The notes beneath the pieces are model-generated. The model worked only from the letters and a program-made list of their open reading frames with translations. It did no database searches and had not been told where the DNA came from. Of a DNA stretch of 53,709 nucleotides, positions 41,099 to 50,098 are shown in pieces. The DNA is taken from assembly GCA_944390355.1 (NCBI GenBank), contig CALXPT010000010.1, forward strand, positions 1 to 53,709, in the 5' to 3' direction. Every line of letters starts with the position of its first letter. Positions within the stretch are counted from its first letter, which is position 1. Position numbers and translations under genes: made by a program. The stretch is from an uncultured Alphaproteobacteria bacterium. GTDB taxonomy: Bacteria; Pseudomonadota; Alphaproteobacteria; RF32; CAG-239.

Positions 41099-41386
41099 AT
41101 GGTTGTCGATACCCAAACGGTTAAAAGAATTGCATCTTTGGCTAAACTAAAGATTGATGATGATAAAGTTGAGGATGTTGAAGGCGAATTTAATAAAATT
41201 TTAGACTGGATTGAACAACTTAATGAGGTGGATACCAATCATGTCGAGCCTCTGCTTTCCGTTAATGATGAAAATTTGAGATTGCGTGAGGATAAGGTTT
41301 CCGACGGAAATCAACGCGATGCTGTGTTGGCTAATGCACCAATGAGTTCTTATGGCTATTTTGTGGTGCCTAAAGTGGTTGAGTAG
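41099..41386 (+). CDS. gatC: Asp/Glu-tRNA amidotransferase subunit C
   Basis: A 95-aa subunit that stabilises GatA-GatB in the complex amidating Glu-tRNA-Gln and/or Asp-tRNA-Asn. Family signatures are VKRIASLAKLKIDDDKVEDV, FNKILDWIEQLNEVDTNHVE and LREDKVSDGNQRDAVLANAP. AAGGAG lies upstream of the ATG. It is the first gene of the gatCAB operon, in the common C-A-B order. Confidence 0.95.
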   Translation: MVVDTQTVKRIASLAKLKIDDDKVEDVEGEFNKILDWIEQLNEVDTNHVEPLLSVNDENLRLREDKVSDGNQRDAVLANAPMSSYGYFVVPKVVE

Positions 41387-41404
41387 GCTTAGAGAGGTTT
41401 GAAA

Positions 41405-42868
41405 ATGTCAGATTTGGTAAAGTTAACTGTCACTCAGGCTAAAAAAGCTTTGGATGATAAGAAAATTAGTTCGGTTGAACTCACAAAAGCTTATGTTGCT
41501 CAAATGGAAAATAACCGAAATCTTAATGCTTATGTTTTGGAAACGCCGGATATCGCTTTGAAACAAGCGGAAATTTCCGATGCAAAATATGCCGCCAATA
41601 CTGCTGGAGCTTTGGAAGGAATCCCGATGGGGATTAAAGATTTGTTCTGCACCAAAGGTATTCGCACGACCGCTTGTTCTCATATTTTGGATGGTTTTGT
41701 GCCGCCTTATGAATCAACCGTTACACAAAAATTGCTTGATGCCGGTATTAATGTTTTAGGCAAGCTCAATATGGATGAGTTCGCAATGGGGGGGAGCAAC
41801 GAAACAAGTTATTACGGGCCGGCCGTTAATCCTTGGAAAGCAAAAAATTCCGATGCCAACCTTGTGGCTGGAGGGTCTTCCGGAGGGTCGGCTGCTGCCG
41901 TTTCGGCGCATTTATGCGCGGTGGCTACGGCAACCGATACCGGCGGGTCTATTCGTCAACCTTCCGCTTTTTGCGGTGTTACCGGTGTTAAACCGACTTA
42001 CGGACGTTGTTCTCGTTATGGGATTATTGCTTTTGCGTCTTCTCTCGACCAAGCGGGGCCGATTGCGCAGAATGTTGAGGACTGCGCTTTGCTCCTTAAG
42101 GTTATGGCTGGGTATGATGCCAAAGATTCAACTTCTTCTCTTAAAGAAGTGCCTGATTTTTGCGCCGCTTTGGGGCAAGATATTAAAGGGCTTAGAATCG
42201 GAATTCCTGCCGAATATCGTCCCGAAGGCTTAAACGCCGATATTGCCGCTTGCTGGGACAAAGGGGTTGAAATGCTTAAAGCCAGAGGGGCTGAAATCGT
42301 CAATATTTCTTTGCCACATACCAAATATGCTTTGGCAACTTATTATATTATCGCGCCGGCGGAAGCCAGTGCCAATTTGGCGCGCTATGACGGTGTGCGT
42401 TATGGTTTGCGTGTCGATGGTGCGCATTTGGAAGACATCTATTTTAACACTCGTACCGAAGGTTTCGGCAAGGAAGTTAAACGCCGCATTATGATCGGAA
42501 CTTATGTTTTATCTGCCGGTTACTATGATGCTTATTATGTGAAAGCACAAAAAGTTCGCCGTCTTATTCGCGATGATTTTAACAGGGCTTTTGAAAAATG
42601 TGATGTCATCTTAACGCCGACCGCTCCGACCGGTGCGTTTCCCATCGGGGACAAATCTATGCTCGAAAATCCGATTAATATGTGGCTTAATGATGTGTTT
42701 ACCGTATCAGTCAACTTGGCCGGATTACCTGCTATCAGCTTGCCTGCAGGTTTGTCTGCTCAAGGGTTGCCTCTCGGCCTTCAAGTTATCGGCCGCGCCT
42801 TTGATGAAATGACTATGTTTAAGGCCGCAAGCGCGTTGGAAAATGATATTTGTTTTGTAAGGAAGTAA
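41405..42868 (+). CDS. gatA: Asp/Glu-tRNA amidotransferase subunit A
   Basis: A 487-aa amidase-signature enzyme that releases ammonia from glutamine. The Ser-cisSer-Lys triad is visible: lysine in [14 protein letters not shown], and the serines in [13 protein letters not shown] and [15 protein letters not shown]. Further family sequence is [14 protein letters not shown] near the end. The start is the ATG at 41405 with GAGAGG upstream; a TTG at 41399 is open but less likely. Only 4 nt separate it from gatB. Confidence 0.96.
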   Translation: MSDLVKLTVTQAKKALDDKKISSVELTKAYVAQMENNRNLNAYVLETPDIALKQAEISDAKYAANTAGALEGIPMGIKDLFCTKGIRTTACSHILDGFVPPYESTVTQKLLDAGINVLGKLNMDEFAMGGSNETSYYGPAVNPWKAKNSDANLVAGGSSGGSAAAVSAHLCAVATATDTGGSIRQPSAFCGVTGVKPTYGRCSRYGIIAFASSLDQAGPIAQNVEDCALLLKVMAGYDAKDSTSSLKEVPDFCAALGQDIKGLRIGIPAEYRPEGLNADIAACWDKGVEMLKARGAEIVNISLPHTKYALATYYIIAPAEASANLARYDGVRYGLRVDGAHLEDIYFNTRTEGFGKEVKRRIMIGTYVLSAGYYDAYYVKAQKVRRLIRDDFNRAFEKCDVILTPTAPTGAFPIGDKSMLENPINMWLNDVFTVSVNLAGLPAISLPAGLSAQGLPLGLQVIGRAFDEMTMFKAASALENDICFVRK

Positions 42869-42872
42869 GATT

Positions 42873-44330
42873 ATGGCTGAATTTGTTATCGAAACACCTA
42901 AGGGAAAATGGGAAATTGTTTGCGGGTTGGAAATTCACTGCCAGATTATCTCAAAATCCAAAATTTATAGTGGGGCGTCTACCGAATTTGGTGCCGACCC
43001 CAATGTTAACGTGTCTTTTGTTGATGCAGGTATGCCGGGGATGCTGCCCGTGCTTAACCAAAAATGTGTGCGCCAAGCGGTTAAAACAGGTATCGGCTTA
43101 AACGCCAAAATTAACAAGTATTCTAATTTTTCTCGTAAAAATTATTTTTATGCCGATTTGCCCCAAGGCTATCAGATTACGCAATTTGAATATCCTATCG
43201 TGGGAGAAGGAAAAGTTATTGTCGATTTGGCCGACGGTTCTACGCGCGAAATCGGAATCGAGAGAATTCACATCGAGCAAGATGCCGGAAAGTCTATTCA
43301 TGATTTGAGCCCGACAAAGAGCTATATTGATTTAAACCGTGCCGGCGTCGGGTTGATGGAAATTGTTACCAAACCTGATTTTCGTTCTCCGGAAGAGGCA
43401 GGGGCTTTCCTTAAAAAGCTGCGTTCGATTGTTCGCTATCTCGGTACTTGCGACGGAAATATGGATGAAGGATCCATGCGCTGTGATGCAAGTATTTCCG
43501 TCCGGCCTTTGGGTAGTTCGGAACTGCGTGCCAGAGCTGAGGTGAAAAACGTTAATTCCGTTAAGTTTGTGATGCAGGCGATTGAATCCGAAGCCAAACG
43601 GCAAGTCGAGCTTTATGAAAACGGTGAAGATATGCCTCAGCAGACACGCCATTTTGATCCGGCTACCGGCGGGACCAAGTTTTTGCGTTTAAAAGAATTT
43701 TCGGATGATTATCGCTATTTTCCCGAGCCGGATTTGGCTCCCTTAGTGCTTTCGGATGAATATATCCAAAGCGTGCGCGATGAAATTCCCGAACTGCCGG
43801 ATGAGAAAAAAGAACGTTTTGTTAAAGAACTCGGCTTGACAACCTATGACGCCATTGTGATTTGTGAAAACAAAGAAACAGCCGCGTTTTTTGAAAAAGC
43901 TGCGGCCGGACATGATGCCAAAAAGGTGGCAAACTGGCTGATGGGCGATTTTTTTGCCATGCTTAATGAAAAGAAAATCGAACTCAAAGATTCTCCTGTT
44001 TCCGCCGAAAATTTAGGGGCTTTGGTGGAGCTGATTTCTTCAAACGTGATTAACGGCAAAACCGCTAAAGATGTGTTTGCTCTTATGGTCAAAACCGGTG
44101 AAAATCCTGAGAAAATCGTGGAAGAAAAAGGTTTGAAGCAAGTAACCGATACTTCCGAAATTGAAAAAATCGTCGATGATGTTATTGCCTCATCTCCGGC
44201 AAATGTTGCGGCTTATCAAGGCGGAAAGCAAGGTTTGTTCGGTTGGTTTGTCGGGCAGGTCATGAAAGCAAGCAAAGGCAAAGCTAACCCCGTGGTGGTT
44301 AACGAATTGTTGAAGAAAAAACTGGGCTAA
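42873..44330 (+). CDS. gatB: Asp/Glu-tRNA amidotransferase subunit B
   Basis: A 485-aa kinase-like subunit that phosphorylates the mischarged tRNA and uses ammonia from GatA. Motifs are CGLEIHCQIISKSKIYSGAS, FVDAGMPGMLPVLNQ, KNYFYADLPQGYQITQFEYP, IHIEQDAGKS, DLNRAGVGLMEIVTKPD and FRYFPEPDL-type YRYFPEPDLAPL. The C-terminal YqeY-like tail ends GQVMKASKGKANPVVVNELL. It completes gatCAB. Confidence 0.97.
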   Translation: MAEFVIETPKGKWEIVCGLEIHCQIISKSKIYSGASTEFGADPNVNVSFVDAGMPGMLPVLNQKCVRQAVKTGIGLNAKINKYSNFSRKNYFYADLPQGYQITQFEYPIVGEGKVIVDLADGSTREIGIERIHIEQDAGKSIHDLSPTKSYIDLNRAGVGLMEIVTKPDFRSPEEAGAFLKKLRSIVRYLGTCDGNMDEGSMRCDASISVRPLGSSELRARAEVKNVNSVKFVMQAIESEAKRQVELYENGEDMPQQTRHFDPATGGTKFLRLKEFSDDYRYFPEPDLAPLVLSDEYIQSVRDEIPELPDEKKERFVKELGLTTYDAIVICENKETAAFFEKAAAGHDAKKVANWLMGDFFAMLNEKKIELKDSPVSAENLGALVELISSNVINGKTAKDVFALMVKTGENPEKIVEEKGLKQVTDTSEIEKIVDDVIASSPANVAAYQGGKQGLFGWFVGQVMKASKGKANPVVVNELLKKKLG

Positions 44331-44335
44331 TCTTG

Positions 44336-45238
44336 ATGATGGTCGGTTTGGGAAATGCTCTCGTCGATTATGCGCTACCGCTCAAAGCGGATAATCCCTT
44401 TTTTGCACAAATTCAAGAAAATAAAGGCGGCTTTTTTCATACTTCGCAAGATGACTTTTTGAATATGTTGGCTTTAACAGAAGGTACTAAGTTTTCCTGC
44501 GGTGGTTCTACGGCCAATGCCTTGAAGGCTTATGCACATTGCGGCGGTGAGTGTGCTTTTATCGGCAAGGTCGGGGATGATGCTCGCGGTGAGGCTTTTG
44601 CTCTTTCGTTATCCGAACGAGGCGTTAGGCCCTGTTTGGCTCAAAATCCGGATTTGCCAACCGGTTGTTCTGTCGTTTGGGTGGATGAAAACGGCGAAAA
44701 GACCATTGCCGCCAAGCGGCTGGCCGGTGGACATATCCAAAATGCCGATATTGATTGGGTGCAGGTTATTAGTGCCGGTTGGCTCTTGGCGGAGGGATAT
44801 TGGCTCGACGGCAATAATGCGTTGTTACGGCGAATCGTTCAGTTGGCTTATGTGGCAGGTGTTAAAATTGCCTTGAGTTTGTCTGATGAGAAAATTGTTT
44901 CGGAGCGAACCAAAACTTTGGCCATGATTTTGCCCTATGTTTCAATTTTGTTTGGAAATGAGGCAGAATTTAAAGCTTTGGGCGGTTTTGTGCGTCATCG
45001 CAAAATGTTACAACTCAAAACCAGAGGTGCAAACGGTGTGGATGTTTATCTAAACGGCAGAATTGTTCATTATGATGCGCCTTCCGTTCAAAACGTTGTT
45101 TCAACAACCGGTGCCGGTGATGCTTTTGCCGGTGGTTTTTTGTTTGGGTATTTGAGAACTTTTAATATTTCAAAATCAGTGGCTCTCGGGCAAAATTGTG
45201 CAGCGTCGGTTTTGCAAAGTTCCAAAAGTCATTTGTGA
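44336..45238 (+). CDS. PfkB family carbohydrate/nucleoside kinase
   Basis: A 300-aa ribokinase-fold kinase. The N-terminal GNALVDYALPL, CGGSTANALKAYAHCGGECA with FIGKVGDDARG (PfkB signature 1 region) and STTGAGDAFAGGFLFGYL (signature 2, with the catalytic aspartate) are clear. The overall type resembles adenosine-kinase-like proteins found in alphaproteobacteria. Three consecutive start-like codons (TTG ATG ATG) begin the frame and no strong ribosome site separates them. It follows gatB by a few bases and is probably co-transcribed. The substrate is unknown. Confidence 0.85.
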   Translation: MMVGLGNALVDYALPLKADNPFFAQIQENKGGFFHTSQDDFLNMLALTEGTKFSCGGSTANALKAYAHCGGECAFIGKVGDDARGEAFALSLSERGVRPCLAQNPDLPTGCSVVWVDENGEKTIAAKRLAGGHIQNADIDWVQVISAGWLLAEGYWLDGNNALLRRIVQLAYVAGVKIALSLSDEKIVSERTKTLAMILPYVSILFGNEAEFKALGGFVRHRKMLQLKTRGANGVDVYLNGRIVHYDAPSVQNVVSTTGAGDAFAGGFLFGYLRTFNISKSVALGQNCAASVLQSSKSHL

Positions 45239-45251
45239 TAAGGGGGGGAGT

Positions 45252-46028
45252 ATGGTTAATCATTTGTTTGTTGAAGCTCTTTTGTCTTCTTGCTTGGCCG
45301 GTATGATTACCGGTGTCGGCGGATTTATGATTTTTATAAAAAAGAAGTATTCTCAAGAGTATATTAATACCATGCTGTCTATTGCGGCAGGTGTTATGCT
45401 GGCGGCGGCTTTCTTTGCTTTGTTGGTGCCGGCGCAGAAGCAAATTGCGGCGTTGGTCGAGGATATTCATGTCGCGGGATTTTGGTATGCCGGTGCCGTG
45501 TTTGTCGGGGTGGCTTTGGTTTGGATTTTGAATGAGGTACTTCCGCATGAACATGCTCATATGGGGCATCATGGTTGGGGTATGAGTTCTAAGGCGGCTT
45601 GGCTTTTTATTATTGCCATTACCATTCATAAAATTCCCGAAGGTTTGGCTATGGGGATTGCTTATGGGGCAGGGAATTTGGCTAATCCTGAAAGTTTGAC
45701 TTTGGGAATTGCTTTACATAATATTCCCGAAGGGTTAACAATTGCAATTTCGCTGGTTGCGGCGCATTATTCACGTATCAAGGCCGCTCTTTGTGCGTTG
45801 GCAATCGGATTTGTACAGCCTTTGGGGGCTCTCATCGGGGTTTTACTCATTCATGCCGATGAAAAAGTTATTCCTTTAGGAATGGCGGTGGCCGGTGGAA
45901 CGCTGTTGTTTGTAGTGATTAATGAGATTTTGCCGGAAACCTATGATGTCAAAAAATCTAATCGCTCAGCTTTTGCTGTATTTTCCGGTTTTATTGTTAT
46001 GACGTATTTGTGTATGGTTTTAGATTAA
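45252..46028 (+). CDS. ZIP family metal transporter
   Basis: A 258-aa membrane protein with about eight spans. Metal-binding motifs sit in spans 4 and 5: ITIHKIPEGLAMGIAYGAG and IALHNIPEGLTIAISLVAA. A histidine-rich loop (PHEHAHMGHHGW) precedes them. The family imports zinc, iron or other divalent metals. The ATG at 45252 has a GGGGGAG ribosome site; the longer frame from 45198 overlaps the kinase gene. It lies 13 nt after the kinase stop. Confidence 0.92.
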   Translation: MVNHLFVEALLSSCLAGMITGVGGFMIFIKKKYSQEYINTMLSIAAGVMLAAAFFALLVPAQKQIAALVEDIHVAGFWYAGAVFVGVALVWILNEVLPHEHAHMGHHGWGMSSKAAWLFIIAITIHKIPEGLAMGIAYGAGNLANPESLTLGIALHNIPEGLTIAISLVAAHYSRIKAALCALAIGFVQPLGALIGVLLIHADEKVIPLGMAVAGGTLLFVVINEILPETYDVKKSNRSAFAVFSGFIVMTYLCMVLD

Positions 46029-46050
46029 ACCTAATCATTTGATGTTTACC

Positions 46051-46087
46051 GTAAGTGCTCGAAGATAAAAACTCGGGCATTTTTATG
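46051..46087 (+). terminator. probable terminator after the ZIP gene
   Basis: GCTCGA pairs with TCGGGC (one G-T pair) around an A-rich loop, followed by ATTTTTAT. The stem is short, so strength is uncertain. Confidence 0.45.
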
Positions 46088-46132
46088 CAAAAAAAAATCG
46101 TGCAAACCCGCGGAAAATATAGAAAATTTCTA

Positions 46133-46161
46133 TTGAAAGGATTTTTTTCTTGTGGTATAAT
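46133..46161 (+). promoter_or_regulatory. promoter of the cysteine-rich DUF1566 gene
   Basis: TTGAAA (46133-46138), a 17-nt spacer and a perfect TATAAT (46156-46161), inside a 54-bp block identical to that upstream of the paralogue on the other strand. Confidence 0.88.
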
Positions 46162-46201
46162 ACGAGTCGTGGAGATAAGTAATATCGAAAGGACTTTTAT
46201 C

Positions 46202-47557
46202 ATGAACAAGGTTTATTTGTTGTTTGGGCTATTATCTTCGGTTGCGATTTTTGCGCCGGATGTGAGAGCCGATATTTCCCTTCCTTCAGAAAAAATTACA
46301 TTTGTTCACACACTTCACACACACCTCTTTTCTGAAGTTTACTTGTCTCCGCCGAGTTTTAGTGAGCGGCAAGAGATTAAAGTTGCACAGGTGTGCTGGA
46401 TAACTGATACGGAAGATTGCGGCGGGGCGGACTTTGTCGGCACGGATTTGGAAGGCGGCACACCGCCGGACGTACTTCCCCCAGGGGGCGGTGGCGGTGA
46501 TAACAGTTGTATTGAAATGGGTTTTACCAAAACCTCATGTCCGAGCGGTTATAAGCCTAATAAATATTGTCCGCTGAATAACAAATATTTTGCCGAATGT
46601 ATTCCGGACTGTCCGAGTGATTACAAGACCTGCGAACCGCCATTAAAAGGTGTCGGAGAGGTTTGCGGCAATGGTTTATACAAAGACTGCTGCACGCCGA
46701 CTTGTCCGGCAGAATACCAATATACATTGGGTTCTATTCCCGATGGTTATGAAGCAGACGGTGAACCATGCAAATCTTGTGATGGCGACTTATACAAAAT
46801 CAAAGAGAAAGACTGCACCGGATATTTGGATTGCGGGGAAATGGGCTGCGAGGACGGCGCTAGCACTTGTCAAAGCGGCAATACAACCCTGTGTTCGGAA
46901 TGTGAACCATGCCCGAACCTCGGCACAGAGAGCGAATGTCCGCCGTGCATGGTCTGCACTTATGAAGAATGCTCAAATTTATACATCATAACCGCCGATT
47001 ACTGCGATTGCAAAATCGGAGATATATTATATTCGGACAGAAGTTGCTCACCTGACGTTATTTCTGATAAAACACCAATCGGTGTGGTGTTTGATGAAGA
47101 GAATCGTTTAGCGATAGCGTTGGATACAGAGAAGAAACTATGGTCGGATAAATATTTGGATGTACCGTCATTACCAAATATTACCACAGAATCAGAGGCA
47201 ATAGCAGATTGGCAAGGTAAAAATAATACGCGTTTGGTGTTGGAATATTGCAAGGAGATAGGGAGAAGTTGTCCTGCATTTGAATATGTGAATAGCTATA
47301 AAACGGAAGGAACGTTAGCCGGAGATTGGTATTTGCCTGCTTTGGGTGAGTTGAATGCCATATATCAAAATAAAGATGTTTTGGACACGGCTTTAGGGAA
47401 AATCGGCAGAACAGAACTACCGTCACATTGGTATTGGTCTTCTTCCGAGGGTTCTAATGAAGAAGCTTGGGGGATGGCCTTCTACGATGGTGGTAGTGTG
47501 TACTACGGCTATAAGCAGTTCTGGACCAGTTACGTTCGTCCAGTCCTAGCTTTTTAG
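46202..47557 (+). CDS. secreted cysteine-rich protein with C-terminal DUF1566 (C-type-lectin-like) domain
   Basis: A 451-aa exported protein. It has a signal peptide ending VRA, a short linker and VAQVCWITDTEDCGGADFVG. A Gly/Pro hinge follows, then a cysteine-dense region to about residue 270 (CPSGYKPNKYCPLNNKYF, GEVCGNGLYKDCCTPTCP). From about residue 280 a DUF1566 domain follows: KTPIGVVFDEENRLAIALD, WYLPALGELNAIYQNKD, HWYWSSSEGSNEEAWGMAF and the end YVRPVLAF. Such domains often bind ligands and are used as variable displays. The last 30 codons use TAC, GGC, TTC and CTA more than the rest of the gene. The start at 46202 has GAAAGGA upstream. It is the longer paralogue of 30685-31563. Confidence 0.82.
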   Translation: MNKVYLLFGLLSSVAIFAPDVRADISLPSEKITFVHTLHTHLFSEVYLSPPSFSERQEIKVAQVCWITDTEDCGGADFVGTDLEGGTPPDVLPPGGGGGDNSCIEMGFTKTSCPSGYKPNKYCPLNNKYFAECIPDCPSDYKTCEPPLKGVGEVCGNGLYKDCCTPTCPAEYQYTLGSIPDGYEADGEPCKSCDGDLYKIKEKDCTGYLDCGEMGCEDGASTCQSGNTTLCSECEPCPNLGTESECPPCMVCTYEECSNLYIITADYCDCKIGDILYSDRSCSPDVISDKTPIGVVFDEENRLAIALDTEKKLWSDKYLDVPSLPNITTESEAIADWQGKNNTRLVLEYCKEIGRSCPAFEYVNSYKTEGTLAGDWYLPALGELNAIYQNKDVLDTALGKIGRTELPSHWYWSSSEGSNEEAWGMAFYDGGSVYYGYKQFWTSYVRPVLAF

Positions 47558-47573
47558 GTCGGGAAGTAAATAT

Positions 47574-47616
47574 AAAAAAAACGGCAGCGTGTTGAATTCC
47601 ACGGTGTCGTTTTTTG
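47574..47616. terminator. bidirectional terminator after the DUF1566 gene
   Basis: ACGGCAGCGTG and CACGGTGTCGT pair over 11 positions with one mismatch, with A- and T-runs on the outside. Confidence 0.75.
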
Positions 47617-47628
47617 TTGCTTTTTATT

Positions 47629-47877
47629 CTACTGGTACTTCTTTTGTTGGTGACGGAGCTCCTCATAAGTAACAGTTTCATAAATTTTTTTTTCTGCGGG
47701 ATTATCCTTCGGATATTCATCTTCCGAAAAATAATAGCGCGTTAGTTGGCGGGATGGAATCCCGTAAATCAAATCCATCGGCTGCGAGATGTAATACAAC
47801 GTGGTCTTGCAGACATAGCAGGAGGAGAGCGTTAGGCTCAATATTCCTGCACAGAAAAATACTTTTAATTTTTTCAT
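47629..47877 (-). CDS. small lipoprotein (82 aa)
   Basis: An 82-aa protein with a lipoprotein signal: MKKLKVFFCAGILSLTLSSC, where the last cysteine would be lipidated. The mature part has a second cysteine two residues later, then IYGIPSRQLTRYYFSEDE and a charged end (VTYEELRHQQKKYQ). No family is recognised. It is a single gene convergent with the DUF1566 gene and shares its terminator. A role in the envelope is likely only because of the signal. Confidence 0.65.
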   Translation of the reverse strand: MKKLKVFFCAGILSLTLSSCYVCKTTLYYISQPMDLIYGIPSRQLTRYYFSEDEYPKDNPAEKKIYETVTYEELRHQQKKYQ

Positions 47878-47963
47878 AATTTTTAATTTTATGTATTTAA
47901 AATAGCTTATTTGTTAAATTTTGTCAAATATAAAAATTTCTTTGATTTATTGTTTTTTTAGTA

Positions 47964-47992
47964 TTGACGAGTTGCTATTCTTCATATAAATA
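47964..47992 (+). promoter_or_regulatory. possible tRNA-Ser promoter
   Basis: TTGACG (47964-47969), a 17-nt spacer and TAAATA (47987-47992), 30 nt before the tRNA. Confidence 0.45.
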
Positions 47993-48022
47993 TATTCGGG
48001 TGGTGAGGGTAATCTTTCTTAC

Positions 48023-48110
48023 GGAGAGTTGGCAGAGCGGTAATGCAGCGGATTGCTAATCCGTCATCCCGAATAAGGATGCACTGGTTCGAGTCCAGTA
48101 CTCTCCGCCA
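48023..48110 (+). tRNA. tRNA-Ser (anticodon GCT)
   Basis: Acceptor GGAGAGT pairs with ACTCTCC. The anticodon stem is GGATT with loop GCT and AATCC. A long variable arm (CATCCCGAATAAGGATG) marks a class II tRNA. T-arm ACTGG/CCAGT and an encoded CCA follow. Length is 88 nt, normal for tRNA-Ser. Unlike the Val and Lys loci, no duplicated tail follows. Confidence 0.96.
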
Positions 48111-48114
48111 CTTT

Positions 48115-48147
48115 AAGAGATAGGCCGCTAGGTCTGTCTCTTTTTTT
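48115..48147 (+). terminator. terminator of tRNA-Ser
   Basis: AAGAGATAG and CTGTCTCTT pair with one mismatch, followed by a T-run. Confidence 0.75.
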
Positions 48148-48237
48148 GTTTTCCTTTTACAAAATGTTAAATTGTTGGTTTTATTTTGGCTCAAATTGTG
48201 TTATCATTAAACTTGCGGGTGTTTATTAGGGGGAAAA

Positions 48238-48981
48238 ATGTTGCGGCAGAAAAAATGGTATCCTTATTTGTGGCTCTTGTTGGCTTGGGGGATGCTCGCT
48301 TATGATGCGACTTTTAATTATGTGGACTGGCGGGAGGCGGATATGTCTTCTTCTCATCAAGCTCCTTTGCCCTCAGAGGAAAAAGAAGCCGTCGTGCAGC
48401 TCTATGCCGCTCGTACCTATAATTGGCGAAAATATTTTGCCGTCCATTCTTGGATTGCTTTTAAAGAAAAAAATGCTGACGCTTATACCGTTGTTCAAGT
48501 CTTGGGATTTAAACAATGGCGTACCGGAAATGCCGTCGATATCAAAAAAGACATTCCTGACCGAAAATGGTACGGAGCTACTCCCGAACTTTTGCAAACC
48601 TTAAAAGGAAAACAAGCTGAAGAGGCTATCTCTCAAATCAAAAAAGCCGTCAATTCTTATCCTTACGGACATTTGTATACGGCATTCCCTGGGCCTAACA
48701 GCAACACCTTTATTTCTTATATTATTCGCAACGTACCCGCTTTTACGGTCGAATTGCCGCCCGTGGCTCTCGGAAAGGATTTTATCGGTTTTACCGATTT
48801 TATGGCTCCTTCGGAATCCGGTACCGGCTATCAATTTTCGGTCTTGGGAATTCTCGGCATTACTCTTGGCAAGCGCGAAGGTTTGGAAATTAATCTTTTG
48901 GGAATGGTCTTTGGTGTCGATGTTTTACGGCCGGCTCTTAAACTTCCGTTCTTTGGAAGAATCGGTATGAAAGATGCTTAA
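48238..48981 (+). CDS. DUF3750 domain protein
   Basis: A 247-aa protein with an N-terminal membrane anchor (YPYLWLLLAWGMLAYDATF). The DUF3750 pattern is clear: VVQLYAARTYNWRKYFAVHS with WIAFKEKNADAYTVVQVLGF, DIPDRKWYGATPELL, and YPYGHLYTAFPGPNSNTFIS. The conserved histidine, cysteine-free core and PGPNSNTF motif suggest an enzyme-like fold, but no function is established to my knowledge. GGGGGAAAA precedes the ATG. Its end overlaps the next gene by 8 nt. Confidence 0.85.
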   Translation: MLRQKKWYPYLWLLLAWGMLAYDATFNYVDWREADMSSSHQAPLPSEEKEAVVQLYAARTYNWRKYFAVHSWIAFKEKNADAYTVVQVLGFKQWRTGNAVDIKKDIPDRKWYGATPELLQTLKGKQAEEAISQIKKAVNSYPYGHLYTAFPGPNSNTFISYIIRNVPAFTVELPPVALGKDFIGFTDFMAPSESGTGYQFSVLGILGITLGKREGLEINLLGMVFGVDVLRPALKLPFFGRIGMKDA

Positions 48982-49438
48982 AAACATGGCTGAGATTTTT
49001 TATTTGGATATTGCTAAACTTAAAGCTTTTGTTGAACGACGGCAGCTTATGTTGTATCCCGTATTGCTTTTTTTGATACAGAGGTTGTTTAATGAGGGTG
49101 AAAATCGCTATCATTTGTGCTATGAAGTTTTTCAAGAAAATTCTGGCGACAGGGCTTTCCAATGGTGTGCTTTTCAAGATGATTTTGAGGGCTTTTATCA
49201 GCGGTTTTTACATGATTTTTTGCTTTTTGGACGCTCTCTTAAAAAAGGGATGCCTTCTAATGTCATAAAGGTTTTTTTGTCTCATCAATTTGGCGAGGCT
49301 GATATTCCCGCTATTGGTTTTTTGCCTTGCGAAACTCATGAATTGTTGCTTCAAGTCAAAATATCCTGCCAATATGAAAATCTTCAGAAACGCCTGCAAT
49401 ATATGTGTGATAATGCTTTGTTTTACACAAAAAAATAA
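48974..49438 (+). CDS. hypothetical protein, weak resemblance to chloramphenicol-acetyltransferase fold
   Basis: A 154-aa protein starting inside the end of the DUF3750 gene, so probably co-translated. The middle (YPVLLFLIQRLFNEGENRYH) and FQDDFEGFYQRFLHDFLLFG recall the corresponding helices and YxxDFxxF segment of CAT-like acyltransferases. The HHxxxDG catalytic motif is absent and the length is about 60 residues short. It could be a non-catalytic or unrelated protein. An ATG at 48986 is an alternative start. Confidence 0.5.
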   Translation: MLKNMAEIFYLDIAKLKAFVERRQLMLYPVLLFLIQRLFNEGENRYHLCYEVFQENSGDRAFQWCAFQDDFEGFYQRFLHDFLLFGRSLKKGMPSNVIKVFLSHQFGEADIPAIGFLPCETHELLLQVKISCQYENLQKRLQYMCDNALFYTKK

Positions 49439-49466
49439 GCGGGATTTTCTCCCGCTCGTTTCTTTT
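49439..49466. terminator. terminator between the CAT-like gene and marC
   Basis: GCGGGA (49439-49444) pairs with TCCCGC (49450-49455), followed by a T-rich stretch. It lies at the end of two convergent genes. Confidence 0.55.
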
Positions 49467-50078
49467 CTAGATGATTTTGACATCAAGTATTTTTTCTATC
49501 AAAAATGTCATATTCGTGGTGAACAATTTGACCGAAATTGCCAGCAATATGATGCCGAAAAACTTTTTCATCAAATAAATACCACCGGCACCGAGTAAGC
49601 GTTCAATATACTTGGTCAGTTTTAGGGCTATGTAAATACAAACACAGTTTAAAACGATTGCCAACAGAATGTTAATTGCCGCGTACTGTGAATTTAATGA
49701 CAGAATTGTCGTTAAGGCTCCTGCTCCTGCCAGCAACGGAAACACAACCGGAAAAAAGCTACTGTCTTTCGGGGCATCGGCGTTGCTCTTGAATATCTCT
49801 ATATCCAAAATCATTTCAATCGCCATGACAAAAATAATTAATGAGCCTGCAATGGCAAATGATGTAATGTCTACGCTGAACAATGACAAAAATGCGTCTC
49901 CGACGTAAAAGAAAACAAAAAACATCAGCAATGAAAGAAGAGATGTCTTCTTGGGTTTTATGGATTTGCCTTTCTTTCTTAAATTTAGGATTATCGGTAT
50001 GGCTCCCGGTAAGTCGATGATTGCGAATAAAACGAAAAAACAACTGACAAAATCTTGTATATTAAAATTTGTAAACAT
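49467..50078 (-). CDS. MarC family membrane protein
   Basis: A 203-aa, six-span membrane protein. Family sequences are FFVLFAIIDLPGAIPIILNL near the N-terminus, SFAIAGSLIIFVMAIEMIL with a following variable loop, PLLAGAGALTTILSL and LGAGGIYLMKKFFGIILLAI. MarC (UPF0056) was once linked to multiple antibiotic resistance, but its function is unknown. I start at the ATG at 50078 with AGAGGA upstream; the frame is open to 50117. It follows the ArsC-like gene by 20 nt on the same strand. Confidence 0.88.
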   Translation of the reverse strand: MFTNFNIQDFVSCFFVLFAIIDLPGAIPIILNLRKKGKSIKPKKTSLLSLLMFFVFFYVGDAFLSLFSVDITSFAIAGSLIIFVMAIEMILDIEIFKSNADAPKDSSFFPVVFPLLAGAGALTTILSLNSQYAAINILLAIVLNCVCIYIALKLTKYIERLLGAGGIYLMKKFFGIILLAISVKLFTTNMTFLIEKILDVKII

Positions 50079-50098
50079 TTTATCCTCTTTAGTTCGGG

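Noticed and set aside
47450..47557. Complete diversity-generating retroelement in this window
   Set aside because: No reverse-transcriptase motif or template repeat could be found in the window; only the possible target end is here.
47982..48194. 70-codon frame on the minus strand
   Set aside because: It is the antisense of tRNA-Ser and its flanks.
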